This document shows, piece after piece, positions 50,536-58,323 of a stretch of 64,000 nt of DNA. Position numbers and translations under genes: made by a program. This DNA comes from Sphingobacterium pedocola (GTDB taxonomy: Bacteria > Bacteroidota > Bacteroidia > Sphingobacteriales > Sphingobacteriaceae): assembly GCF_015209965.1 (NCBI RefSeq), contig NZ_MU158690.1, positions 814,088-878,087 on the forward strand, written 5' to 3'. Below the pieces are notes generated by a model. That model was not told where the DNA came from. It saw only the letters and a program-made list of their open reading frames with translations, and searched no databases. Each line of letters starts with the position of its first letter. Within the stretch, counting starts at the first letter, position 1.

Positions 50536-50921
50536 CTAAGTTGTGAGCAGCCATTTCCACGCTGGAATGACCAATATCTTTACACCGTCAATTTCGAATT
50601 CTTCTTCTTCTTCGGCGGTAATAATCCAAGCTTGTGGTGCGTGGCAATATGCTGCAGCTTTTAGGAGCCCTTTTAATTCCCTGCTCCGGGTATCAGCGTT
50701 GGCAATTGTCCAGCTTACCTGCACGGGTAGTGGCTCCTGGCCGTCGCCATAAATGAGGAAGTCACATTCACCAGATTCATTAAAATAATAAATATTGGTA
50801 TCGTAAATATTTCCAAACAGCCGATATAATTTCGCGGGGTGTAAGAGGTTTTTTAAGTAATTCGAGCTTGTTTACAGATAATATTTCCTTGAGATAATAT
50901 TTCCTTGAGAGTTTCTTTCAT
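50536..50921 (-). pseudogene. AAA_14/DUF4143 ATPase remnant with internal deletion
   Basis: The C-terminal part, read from about 50870 to 50536, is recognisable: IYYFNESGECDFLIYGDG, VQVSWTIANADTRSRELKGL, WIITAEEEEEFEIDGVKI and VIPAWKWLL match the end of DUF4143 ATPases. The start, MKETLKEILS at 50921, is the usual beginning of such proteins, but a 16-base tandem duplication (CAAGGAAATATTATCT, about 50876-50907) shifts the frame, and the whole P-loop domain between is missing. So only the two tips of the gene survive. An intact relative is present at 27272-28465. Confidence 0.7.
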
Positions 50922-51105
50922 AGGAAGCTAAATTTATAAAAAGTTTCACTGAGTGAGATACAAAATATATAAAAAGTTTCGTTTTGTGAGCGAAATATTT
51001 GCAGTAAAATATCCATAAGTCCTCCGATGATTCTGTTTAGGCAGTTCCATTTTGATAAACTGAAGGCTGTGATATTGGACAGCCGTAATATTTAATTTGG
51101 AGGTC
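50922..51105. promoter_or_regulatory. Operator-like direct repeats upstream of the ATPase remnant
   Basis: TATAAAAAGTTTC occurs at 50935-50947 and 50968-50980. Each copy is followed by an imperfect palindrome (GTTTCACT..AGTGAGATAC and GTTTCG..GCGAAAT). This matches the idea of autoregulated ATPase genes of this family. The stretch 50981-51105 holds nothing else I can identify. Confidence 0.4.
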
Positions 51106-51136
51106 TTGTTTTTTTAAATAAAACCGAGTACTTTTG
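51106..51136 (+). promoter_or_regulatory. Bacteroidota promoter for the winged-helix gene at 51158
   Basis: TTG (51106-51108), 20 bases, TACTTTTG (51129-51136) is an exact consensus. It overlaps the TTG at 51134 that opens the long frame, which argues for the ATG at 51158 as the start codon. Confidence 0.7.
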
Positions 51137-51157
51137 TTGCTCAATGCTACTGATGCT

Positions 51158-51673
51158 ATGTTAGAAACCCTGATTACGTCCAAGACGCGACTAAAGCTTT
51201 TGATTAAGTTTTTTGTCTATGCTACCAACAAGGGTTACTTGCGAGGCTTGGCGGAAGAATTTCATGAATCGACCAATGCGATCCGTAAAGAACTTAATCA
51301 GTTGACAGATGCGGGCTACCTAACCCGCGAGCAGCAAGACAATAAGGTGATATACCAAGCGAACAACCAACACCCACTTTTCAATTCTCTTCAGCGACTG
51401 ATCCGGGATTACCTGGGAATGGATGAGCTGATTGATAATATATTTGCAAAGGCGGGCGACATTGAACAGATCAGTTTGATGGGTGATTACGCAAGAGGCA
51501 TCGATTCTGGAACATTAGAAGTATGTATATTAGGAAATGATCTCGATACGGATTACTTATCGCGGTTAGCAAATAAGTCATCGGAGCTTTTAAAAAAATC
51601 CGTGAAACTTTATTTTGAAAAGTCGCCCGTAGCCGTACATCAGATCATACTGTTTAAAAAAATAGGCGGATAG
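51158..51673 (+). CDS. Winged-helix regulator with nucleotidyltransferase-like C-terminus
   Basis: A 171-residue protein that starts MLETLITSKTRLKLLIKFFV. It has a winged HTH (RGLAEEFHESTNAIRKELNQ, DAGYLTREQQDNKVIY) and a C-terminal domain resembling an inactive MNT-type fold (GDIEQISLMGDYARGIDSGT, LEVCILGNDL). Genes of this kind commonly sit at the head of surface-polysaccharide loci in Sphingobacteriaceae and may regulate them. The strong promoter lies in front. The stop codon is inside the first unit of an octamer array. Confidence 0.75.
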   Translation: MLETLITSKTRLKLLIKFFVYATNKGYLRGLAEEFHESTNAIRKELNQLTDAGYLTREQQDNKVIYQANNQHPLFNSLQRLIRDYLGMDELIDNIFAKAGDIEQISLMGDYARGIDSGTLEVCILGNDLDTDYLSRLANKSSELLKKSVKLYFEKSPVAVHQIILFKKIGG

Positions 51674-51729
51674 GCGGATACGCAGATAGGCAAATTCGCG
51701 AATACGCAAATACGCAAATACGCAAAAAG
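51666..51729. repeat. Octamer array O1
   Basis: Eight units: GCGGATAG GCGGATAC GCAGATAG GCAAATTC GCGAATAC GCAAATAC GCAAATAC GCAAAAAG. The first contains the upstream stop codon; the last ends five bases before the ATG at 51735. Consensus GCRAATAC. Confidence 0.75.
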
Positions 51730-51734
51730 AAAAA

Positions 51735-52247
51735 ATGATAGAAACTAACCGCATAGAACACAAAGAAAGGTTAACTGACCATCTCGAAAAGGAGGTTGTT
51801 GCGTTCTTGAATTATCTTGGCGGTGGGATGATTTATCTTGGTATTGCTAAAGACGGTATGCGGATCTTTCGGGATATGGAATTGGTAGAACAGTTGGGAT
51901 CTGCTGTGCCGAGAATTTTACGCGCCTATGCAAAAGAGTGTTTTCAGTTTTCGACCAATTTTATCAGAATGAGTTTTCCAATTAATCCCAGCATAGAGCC
52001 TGTCGGTGTAAATGAGGGATTAAATGTCGGTGTAAATGTCGGTGTAAATGTCGGTTTAAATGAATTGTTGGAGATCATTCGGAATAGCCCCGGAATAAAT
52101 GCAAAAAAAATAGCTCAGTATTTTGATGTAGCCGACCGTACTTTGGAGCGTTGGCTAAAACAATTGAGAGACGAAGATAAAATCATATTTAAAGGAGCGC
52201 CCAAGACAGGGGGATACTTTATAAAGGAGAAGCAAATACGCGAATAG
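51735..52247 (+). pseudogene. AlbA_2-type ATP-binding protein with large in-frame internal deletion
   Basis: A 170-residue ORF. Its start (EYK-type: MIETNRIEHKERLTDHLEKE, VAFLNYLGGGMIYLGIAKDG) is that of the AlbA_2/Schlafen-like ATP-binding proteins. It then jumps directly to their late part (MRIFRDMELVEQLGSAVPRI, YAKECFQFSTNFIRMSFPI). Full-length relatives are about 450-500 residues and carry ~280 residues between these two points, including the HATPase-like region. The deletion kept the frame. The C-terminus has a short GVN/GLN repeat (NVGVNVGVNVGLNE) and a winged helix (INAKKIAQYFDVADRTLERW). Possibly still expressed, but unlikely to retain the original activity. Confidence 0.7.
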
Positions 52248-52279
52248 GCTAATTCGCAGATTCGCGACTACGCAAATAA
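52232..52279. repeat. Octamer array O2
   Basis: Six units GCAAATAC GCGAATAG GCTAATTC GCAGATTC GCGACTAC GCAAATAA. The first two units encode the last codons and stop of the upstream gene. The array ends just before the A-rich RBS region of the gene at 52286. Confidence 0.7.
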
Positions 52280-52285
52280 AAAAAG

Positions 52286-52643
52286 ATGAGAATATTCTAT
52301 TTCGAAAAATTGGAGGTGTGGCAAGAATCTAGAGCTTTGGTGAAAGAACTATATTTGGAGACCAAAAGTTTTCCGGTGGAAGAAAAGTTTGGCTTAATAT
52401 CACAAATAAGACGAGCTGCCCTAAGTATTTCCGCTAATATTGCGGAAGGTATGTCGAGAGGGACAGAAAAGGATAAAGCACGTTATCAATCAAGCTTTTG
52501 GTTCAGCTATTGAGGTAGTCAATTTTTTAGTGTTGGCAAACGATTTAGAATTTTTGACAGATGAAGTGTATATAAAATTACGAGAAAAAACAGAAAAGAT
52601 TACGAATCAGTTGAATAGTTTGTATAATAAGTTTAATAAATAG
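52286..52643 (+). pseudogene. Four-helix-bundle protein (23S rRNA IVP-like), frameshifted
   Basis: The first frame encodes MRIFYFEKLEVWQESRALVK, ISQIRRAALSISANIAEGMS and RGTEKDKARY, the usual first two helices of the S23/four-helix-bundle family. After about 52484 the other half continues in a shifted frame: INQAFGSAIEVVNFLVLAND, LREKTEKITNQLNSLYNKFN. Family members read KxRF-xxQAxGSxxE at this junction, so about two bases are missing near 52484. Together the two parts make a complete ~118-residue protein. The function of the family is unknown; it was first noted in 23S rRNA intervening sequences. Confidence 0.8.
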
Positions 52644-52889
52644 GCGAGTACGCGAATATGCGAATCTGCAAATAGGCAAACGTGCAATTAAACAAGAAAT
52701 ACGGCATAGAAATTGTTGTTAGCAGGCAAGTCATCGGAATGTTACAAAAATCCGTTAACTTTATTTTGAGAAACAACCGTATTAGTACATTTATTATTTT
52801 AAGCAGATCCGCAGATTCGCAGATATGCAGTTAAGCAAATCCGCAGTTAAGCAAATAAGCAAATATGCAGTTAGGCAAATAAGCAGTTT
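52644..52889. repeat. Octamer arrays O3 and O4 around a short unique stretch
   Basis: O3 (52644-52691) follows the stop codon directly: GCGAGTAC GCGAATAT GCGAATCT GCAAATAG GCAAACGT GCAATTAA. A stretch of ~110 bases with no recognisable gene follows; it includes a short block similar to the C-terminal coding end of the gene at 51158 (KSVKLYFE-type). O4 (52803-52890) is eleven units alternating GCAGTTAA-like and GCAAATAA-like, and its last base is the A of the ATG at 52890. Confidence 0.7.
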
Positions 52890-53372
52890 ATGAAATCGGA
52901 AACTAGTAAAAACTTGGACACAAACATTAAAAGCGATAGACATAGTATGCGCGTTGGTATTACCTTTTCGGCGTTCGACCTGTTACATGCAGGACATATC
53001 AAGATGCTCGAAGAGGCCAAACGCCAATGCGATTACCTCATTTGTGGTTTGCAGGTAGATCCTACCTTAGATCGTCCAGAAAAAAATAAACCCAGCCAGA
53101 CCGTTGTAGAACGCTATATCCAACTGTCGGGTTGTAAGCATGTCGATGAGATCGTACCTTATTTAACCGAGCAGGATTTGGAAGATGTTTTGCGTTCATT
53201 TCAAATCGATGTGCGTATATTAGGTGATGAATATAAAGATAGAGACTTTACGGGCAGAGCATATTGTGAAGAAAAAGGAATAGAGCTTTATTTCAATACA
53301 CGCGATCACCGTTTTTCGAGTTCTGGATTAAGAAAGGTGGTTGCAGAGAAGGAGAATGGAAAAAAGGGTTAG
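52890..53372 (+). CDS. Cytidylyltransferase-like protein (TagD/RfaE C-terminal type)
   Basis: A 160-residue nucleotidyltransferase. The HxGH motif is in VGITFSAFDLLHAGHIKMLE (about residue 33). DYLICGLQVDPTLDRP follows, and the C-terminus carries FSSSGLRK, the counterpart of the ISTTxIR motif of glycerol-3-phosphate cytidylyltransferases. It activates a small phosphate (glycerol, heptose or similar) for incorporation in a surface polymer; the exact substrate is not evident. The first 19 residues are not part of the fold, and ATG 52947 could be the functional start, but the octamer array abuts the ATG at 52890. It precedes the dehydrogenase gene, first of the sugar operon. Confidence 0.78.
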   Translation: MKSETSKNLDTNIKSDRHSMRVGITFSAFDLLHAGHIKMLEEAKRQCDYLICGLQVDPTLDRPEKNKPSQTVVERYIQLSGCKHVDEIVPYLTEQDLEDVLRSFQIDVRILGDEYKDRDFTGRAYCEEKGIELYFNTRDHRFSSSGLRKVVAEKENGKKG

Positions 53373-53406
53373 TGACTAGGAGTTAGAGATTAGGGGTTAG
53401 AAATAA
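53372..53406. repeat. Heptamer array H5
   Basis: GTGACTA GGAGTTA GAGATTA GGGGTTA GAAATAA starts at the last base of the upstream TAG stop, exactly as H2 does. It fills the gap before the dehydrogenase ATG (53417). Confidence 0.7.
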
Positions 53407-53416
53407 ATAAAATAAT

Positions 53417-54781
53417 ATGCAAACCGAGCGAAGCGAGTTCATGGATGCGATAAAGAATAAACAAAACTCCGTAGTAGGCGAATTCGCGAATACGCAAATT
53501 AAAAAAATTGCCATTATCGGGCAAGGATATGTAGGTCTTCCGTTGGCCATTGAATTTGCATCACATTTTCCAGTGGTGGGATTTGATATTAATGCAGATC
53601 GTGTTGCGGAATTGAATGAAGCCAAAGATAGTACACGTGAAGCAGATTTAGACAAGCTGGAGACGGTTATCAAAACAGCGAGAGATACCAATTTTGTAAA
53701 GGGCTATCGTGCTTCTTCTTCATTAGATGACATTCGGGAAGCACATATTTTTATTGTGACTGTACCCACGCCTATTGATCGTTACAACTCGCCGGATTTA
53801 CAACCGTTACTGAAAGCGACTACCATGTTAGGCGAAGTGATTAAATGTGGAGATATCGTGATTTACGAATCCACGGTCTATCCGGGTTGCACCGAAGAAG
53901 AGTGTGTTCCGCTATTGGAACAGATCTCCGGATTAACCTTTAACACCGATTTTTTTGTTGGTTATTCACCCGAGCGGATCAATCCGGGCGACAAGGTAAA
54001 TACGCTGACAACCATAAAAAAGGTGACTTCGGGTTCCACACCCGCAATTGCCGAGGAAATAGATCAATTATATCAAAAAATTATATTGGCTGGCACGCAT
54101 AAGGCACCTTCAATTAAAGTAGCGGAGGCGTCAAAAGCAATCGAAAATGCCCAACGCGACGTCAATATCTCGTTCGTTAACGAGCTGGCATTGATATTTG
54201 ACCGTGTTGGTATTGATACCAATGATGTGTTGGAGGCAGCAGGTACCAAATTCAACTTTTTGAAATATAGACCCGGTTTGGTTGGTGGACATTGTATATC
54301 CGTTGATCCGTATTATCTAGCGCATAAAGCGGAGCAACTGGGTTATCATCCAGATGTGATTCTATCCGGTCGTCGGGTAAATGATTCTATGGCCCGCTTT
54401 GTCGCTTCCAAAGTGGTTAAATTAATGATCGGCAAGGGTATCAACGTCAAGGATTCAAAAGCATTGATATTAGGTATTACGTTTAAAGAGAATTGTCCCG
54501 ATGTACGGAATACCAAAGTAATAGATATCCGTAAAGAATTGATTGAATATGGTGTTGAGGTCGATATTTACGATCCGTGGGCGGATCGCGAAGAAGTTTC
54601 TCACGAATACGGCATCAAGTTGCTAAGCGAATCACCAGTCACCAAGTATGAAGCGGTGATATTGGCTGTAGCGCATCATGAATTTTTAACATATAATATT
54701 AAATCATTAACAAGAGATACGAGTGTCGTATTTGATATCAAAGGTTGTTTAGACCGAAATAACGTAGACGCAAGATTGTAA
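53417..54781 (+). CDS. tviB: UDP-N-acetyl-sugar 6-dehydrogenase (TviB/WbpO type) with repeat-derived N-terminus
   Basis: A 454-residue NAD-dependent nucleotide-sugar dehydrogenase. It oxidises the C6 of UDP-GlcNAc/GalNAc to the uronic acid. The Rossmann motif is [20 protein letters not shown], the catalytic Cys region is [15 protein letters not shown], and [15 protein letters not shown] is typical of the TviB/WbpO branch. The first ~30 residues (VGEFANTQI) are encoded by three octamer-repeat units (53478-53501) and are absent from the family. The normal start would be the codon before KKIAIIG, which is ATT here instead of ATG. Another in-frame ATG is at 53441. Product uronic acids feed surface polysaccharides. 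Confidence 0.88.
   Translation: MQTERSEFMDAIKNKQNSVVGEFANTQIKKIAIIGQGYVGLPLAIEFASHFPVVGFDINADRVAELNEAKDSTREADLDKLETVIKTARDTNFVKGYRASSSLDDIREAHIFIVTVPTPIDRYNSPDLQPLLKATTMLGEVIKCGDIVIYESTVYPGCTEEECVPLLEQISGLTFNTDFFVGYSPERINPGDKVNTLTTIKKVTSGSTPAIAEEIDQLYQKIILAGTHKAPSIKVAEASKAIENAQRDVNISFVNELALIFDRVGIDTNDVLEAAGTKFNFLKYRPGLVGGHCISVDPYYLAHKAEQLGYHPDVILSGRRVNDSMARFVASKVVKLMIGKGINVKDSKALILGITFKENCPDVRNTKVIDIRKELIEYGVEVDIYDPWADREEVSHEYGIKLLSESPVTKYEAVILAVAHHEFLTYNIKSLTRDTSVVFDIKGCLDRNNVDARL
53478..53501. repeat. Octamer array O5, inside a coding region
   Basis: GCGAATTC GCGAATAC GCAAATTA, three units in phase. They are translated as part of the N-terminal extension of the dehydrogenase. The following ATTAAAAAAATTGCC would be the usual ATG AAA AAA ATT GCC start of the family. 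Confidence 0.65.
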
Positions 54782-54794
54782 AAAGAATATATTT

Positions 54795-55910
54795 ATGAGC
54801 AAAAACCTTATTGTCTTTGGTACAAGGCCAGAAGCTATTAAAATGGCTCCCTTAGTAAAAGAATTCAAAAAGCATCCCGAGTTAGATACCAAAGTTTGCG
54901 TAACGGCACAGCACCGCGAAATGTTGGATCAGGTGCTGGAATTTTTTGATATCACGCCCGATTACGATATGGATTTGATGAAGCCAAATCAGAACCTCTA
55001 CTCCCTCACTGCAGATATCCTCACCGGACTTAAGCCAATCTTGGAGGAGTACCAACCTGATTATGTTTATGTGCATGGCGATACAAGCACCACGATGGCG
55101 GCAAGTATTGCCGCTTTTTATTCCGGTGCCCAAGTCTGTCATGTGGAAGCAGGCCTGCGTACTCATAATAAGCGGTCACCATTTCCCGAAGAAATTAATA
55201 GGCAGGTTACCGGTCGAATTGCGGATTTTCATTTTTCGCCTACTATGGCTTCGGAACAAAATCTTCTTCAGGAGAATGTGAATAAAGACACGATATTAGT
55301 TACGGGCAATACGGTTATCGATGCTTTATTTGATAGCTCCGAACGGGTTAAAGATTTGGATAATGTAGAAATCAATAAATTAAAAGAACTCGTAGATGCA
55401 TCTAAAAAAATAATCTTAGTAACAGGTCATCGCCGCGAAAATCATGGACAGGGTTTTATCAATATATGTGAAGCGTTAAAAGAGATCGCGCTTAATAATT
55501 CGGATGTTCAAATTATTTACCCCGTGCATTTAAACCCGAATGTCAAGGGGCCGGTTTACGCCATATTATCAGGTATCGATAATATTCAACTTATCGATCC
55601 GCTGGCGTATCCAGCATTTGTCTGGTTAATGAACCGATCGTATCTAATCATTACCGACTCTGGCGGGGTGCAAGAAGAAGCGCCTAGTCTAGGAAAGCCG
55701 GTACTAGTAATGCGAGATACGACCGAACGTCCAGAAGCCGTTGACGCCGGAACAGTTATTTTAGTAGGAACTGATAAAAATTTGATTGTGAGTGAATGCC
55801 GTTCACTGTTAATTGATGAGGAACGTTATAACAGTATGTCTGCTTTACACAACCCGTATGGAGATGGTAGAGCTTGTGAGAGAATAGCTAATTTTATTAT
55901 AAATAGATAA
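54795..55910 (+). CDS. wecB: UDP-N-acetylglucosamine 2-epimerase, non-hydrolysing
   Basis: A 371-residue epimerase interconverting UDP-GlcNAc and UDP-ManNAc. Motifs: [20 protein letters not shown] at the start, [40 protein letters not shown] (active-site region), [12 protein letters not shown], and [20 protein letters not shown]. Length matches WecB. It starts 13 bases after the dehydrogenase and 8 bases before wecC, so it is part of one operon. With WecC it makes UDP-ManNAcA, a component of surface polysaccharides. Confidence 0.94.
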   Translation: MSKNLIVFGTRPEAIKMAPLVKEFKKHPELDTKVCVTAQHREMLDQVLEFFDITPDYDMDLMKPNQNLYSLTADILTGLKPILEEYQPDYVYVHGDTSTTMAASIAAFYSGAQVCHVEAGLRTHNKRSPFPEEINRQVTGRIADFHFSPTMASEQNLLQENVNKDTILVTGNTVIDALFDSSERVKDLDNVEINKLKELVDASKKIILVTGHRRENHGQGFINICEALKEIALNNSDVQIIYPVHLNPNVKGPVYAILSGIDNIQLIDPLAYPAFVWLMNRSYLIITDSGGVQEEAPSLGKPVLVMRDTTERPEAVDAGTVILVGTDKNLIVSECRSLLIDEERYNSMSALHNPYGDGRACERIANFIINR

Positions 55911-55918
55911 GATAAAAT

Positions 55919-57130
55919 ATGAATACAAAAGTTGTTACCATAGGACTGGGATATATCGGTTTGCCAACGTCCGCTTTAATTGCAAACAATCAAATCCATG
56001 TACACGGTGTAGATATTTCACAGCATGTTGTGGATACTATCAACGCTGGCAAGATTCATATTGTAGAGCCGGATCTGGATAAGGCTGTTGCAGAAGCTGT
56101 TCAGGAAGGCTATCTAAAGGCGGACACGAAACCGGTAGAGGCGGACACCTACTTGGTCGTTGTACCTACACCATTCAAAGGAGACCATCAACCAGACATT
56201 TCATATGTTAAGGCTGCTACTACGGGAATTTTACCTTTATTGAAAGAGGGGGATCTTTATATTATCGAGTCTACATCACCTGTGGGAACTACCGAAAAAA
56301 TGATGGATTATATCTTTGCAGAGCGACCAGAACTACAAGGTAAGATTTATCTCGCATATTGCCCGGAACGCGTATTGCCCGGTAATGTCATGTACGAGTT
56401 AGTGCATAATGATCGGGTGATAGGTGGCGTAAATGAAGATTCAACACAAAAGGCTTTATCATTTTACCGCCGGTTTGTAAAAGGCGAGCTACATCCGACA
56501 AATGCGCGGACTGCGGAAATGTGTAAATTAACTGAAAATGCGTCGCGGGATTCGCAAATTGCGTTTGCGAATGAGTTGTCCTTAATCTGTGACAAAGCGA
56601 ACATCAATGTGTGGGATCTAATTCGTTTAGCGAACAAACATCCCCGCGTGAACATCCTGCAACCAGGTTGCGGTGTTGGTGGTCATTGCATTGCGGTAGA
56701 TCCATACTTCTTAACAGCGGATTTCCCAATGGAATCTCGTATGATTGCCCAAGCACGTGAAACAAATAATTATAAATCTTTTTGGTGTGCGGAGAAAGTA
56801 AAATCAGCAAGACTAGAATTCGAATTAAAACAAGGTCGTGAGCCATCTATTGCTATTATGGGATTGGCATTCAAACCCAATATTGATGATTTAAGAGAAT
56901 CGCCTGCCATTCATATTGCAGAACGCGTATTACAGGATTCAGGTGATGCAGATATGTATATTGTTGAGCCTAACGTTCGAGAGCATAAAGTGTTTAAATT
57001 AACAAATTATAAAGATGCTGTTGAGAAGGCAGATATTGTTGTTTTTTTGGTCGCGCATAATGAGTTTAAGACATTAGAATTTAATAACAGTCAGGTCATT
57101 CTTGACTTTTGCGGCGTAACAAATAAATGA
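55919..57130 (+). CDS. wecC: UDP-N-acetyl-D-mannosamine dehydrogenase
   Basis: A 403-residue NAD-dependent dehydrogenase that oxidises UDP-ManNAc to UDP-ManNAcA. Rossmann start VVTIGLGYIGLPTSALIANN, VVPTPFKGDHQPDISYVKAA, ESTSPVGTTEKMMDYIF, YCPERVLPGNVMYELVHNDR (WecC-type), catalytic Cys in GVGGHCIAVDPYFLTADFP, and MGLAFKPNIDDLRESPAI. These signature segments separate it from the TviB-type enzyme upstream. It is adjacent to wecB, and overlap-free with legB (one base between stop and ATG). Confidence 0.93.
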   Translation: MNTKVVTIGLGYIGLPTSALIANNQIHVHGVDISQHVVDTINAGKIHIVEPDLDKAVAEAVQEGYLKADTKPVEADTYLVVVPTPFKGDHQPDISYVKAATTGILPLLKEGDLYIIESTSPVGTTEKMMDYIFAERPELQGKIYLAYCPERVLPGNVMYELVHNDRVIGGVNEDSTQKALSFYRRFVKGELHPTNARTAEMCKLTENASRDSQIAFANELSLICDKANINVWDLIRLANKHPRVNILQPGCGVGGHCIAVDPYFLTADFPMESRMIAQARETNNYKSFWCAEKVKSARLEFELKQGREPSIAIMGLAFKPNIDDLRESPAIHIAERVLQDSGDADMYIVEPNVREHKVFKLTNYKDAVEKADIVVFLVAHNEFKTLEFNNSQVILDFCGVTNK

Positions 57131-57131
57131 T

Positions 57132-58319
57132 ATGAATATATTAAATTTAATTGGTCGTGAACAGGAGCTTTTTGCACAAGATATTGAAAGTAGTGAAAAA
57201 GAATTAAACCAAATTGTTTCCACATCACGATTTTTAGTAATTGGTGGCGCGGGTTCAATTGGACAAGCCACAACAAAGGAGATTTTTAAAAGAAATCCGA
57301 AGAAATTACATGTGGTTGATATAAGTGAAAACAATATGGTCGAACTGGTGCGCGATATTCGGAGTTCTTTCGGTTATATAGATGGGGATTTTCAGACGTT
57401 TGCATTAGATATTGGTTCAATCGAATACGATGCATTTTTTGAGGCAGATGGCGAATATGATTATGTATTAAATCTGTCTGCGCTGAAACATGTACGTAGT
57501 GAAAAAGATCCGTACACGTTAATGCGTATGATTGATGTGAACATTTTCAACACGGATAAAACAATCCAACAATCCATTACAAAAGGTGTAAAAAAATATT
57601 TCTGTGTTTCCACGGATAAAGCTGCAAATCCCGTTAATATGATGGGTGCATCTAAGCGTATAATGGAAATGTTTTTGATGCGCAGAAGTACAGATATTAA
57701 AATTTCGACTGCACGGTTTGCCAATGTAGCATTTTCAGATGGATCATTGTTGCATGGATTTAATCAACGTATTCAGAAATTGCAGCCCATCGTAGCACCT
57801 AATGATATTAAACGTTATTTTGTTATACCAAAGGAATCCGGTGAGCTTTGTTTGATGTCGTGCATATTTGGTGAAAATAGAGATGTATTTTTTCCGAAAT
57901 TAAGTGAGAGTTTACATTTGATCACGTTTGCCGAAATTGCAGAAAAATATTTACGGAAACTAGGATATGAACCTCATCTATGTGAGACTGAAGATGAAGC
58001 ACGTGATTTAGTTCGCAGTTTACCTCAAGAAGGGAAATGGCCATGTCTGTTTACAAGCAGTGATACTACAGGTGAAAAAGATTTTGAAGAATTTTTTACA
58101 GATAAAGAGACCTTGGATATGCAACGATTTGAAAATTTAGGAATTATTAAAAATGATCTGAATATTGAATCTGCTAAGTTAGAACTTTTTGAAGAGACTA
58201 TTGCAGGTCTTAAAATCAATAAAAAATGGGATAAACAAGAAATAGTTGATTTGTTTTTTCAAATGATACCTGATTTTGGACATAAAGAAACAGGTAAGTA
58301 TTTAGATGCAAAAATGTAA
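57132..58319 (+). CDS. legB: Nucleotide-sugar 4,6-dehydratase/epimerase of the LegB type
   Basis: A 395-residue short-chain dehydrogenase of the Polysacc_synt_2 (extended SDR) family. The NAD motif is FLVIGGAGSIGQATTKEIFK. The catalytic area is YDYVLNLSALKHVRSEKDPY, then KKYFCVSTDKAANPVNMMGA with a MGASK-type motif where family members have YGxTK. Dehydratases with this architecture open legionaminic and pseudaminic acid biosynthesis, and the following genes are all of the legionaminic pathway, so LegB is the best assignment. The ~70-residue C-terminal extension beyond the SDR fold is longer than in PseB. Confidence 0.8.
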   Translation: MNILNLIGREQELFAQDIESSEKELNQIVSTSRFLVIGGAGSIGQATTKEIFKRNPKKLHVVDISENNMVELVRDIRSSFGYIDGDFQTFALDIGSIEYDAFFEADGEYDYVLNLSALKHVRSEKDPYTLMRMIDVNIFNTDKTIQQSITKGVKKYFCVSTDKAANPVNMMGASKRIMEMFLMRRSTDIKISTARFANVAFSDGSLLHGFNQRIQKLQPIVAPNDIKRYFVIPKESGELCLMSCIFGENRDVFFPKLSESLHLITFAEIAEKYLRKLGYEPHLCETEDEARDLVRSLPQEGKWPCLFTSSDTTGEKDFEEFFTDKETLDMQRFENLGIIKNDLNIESAKLELFEETIAGLKINKKWDKQEIVDLFFQMIPDFGHKETGKYLDAKM

Positions 58320-58323
58320 AAAA

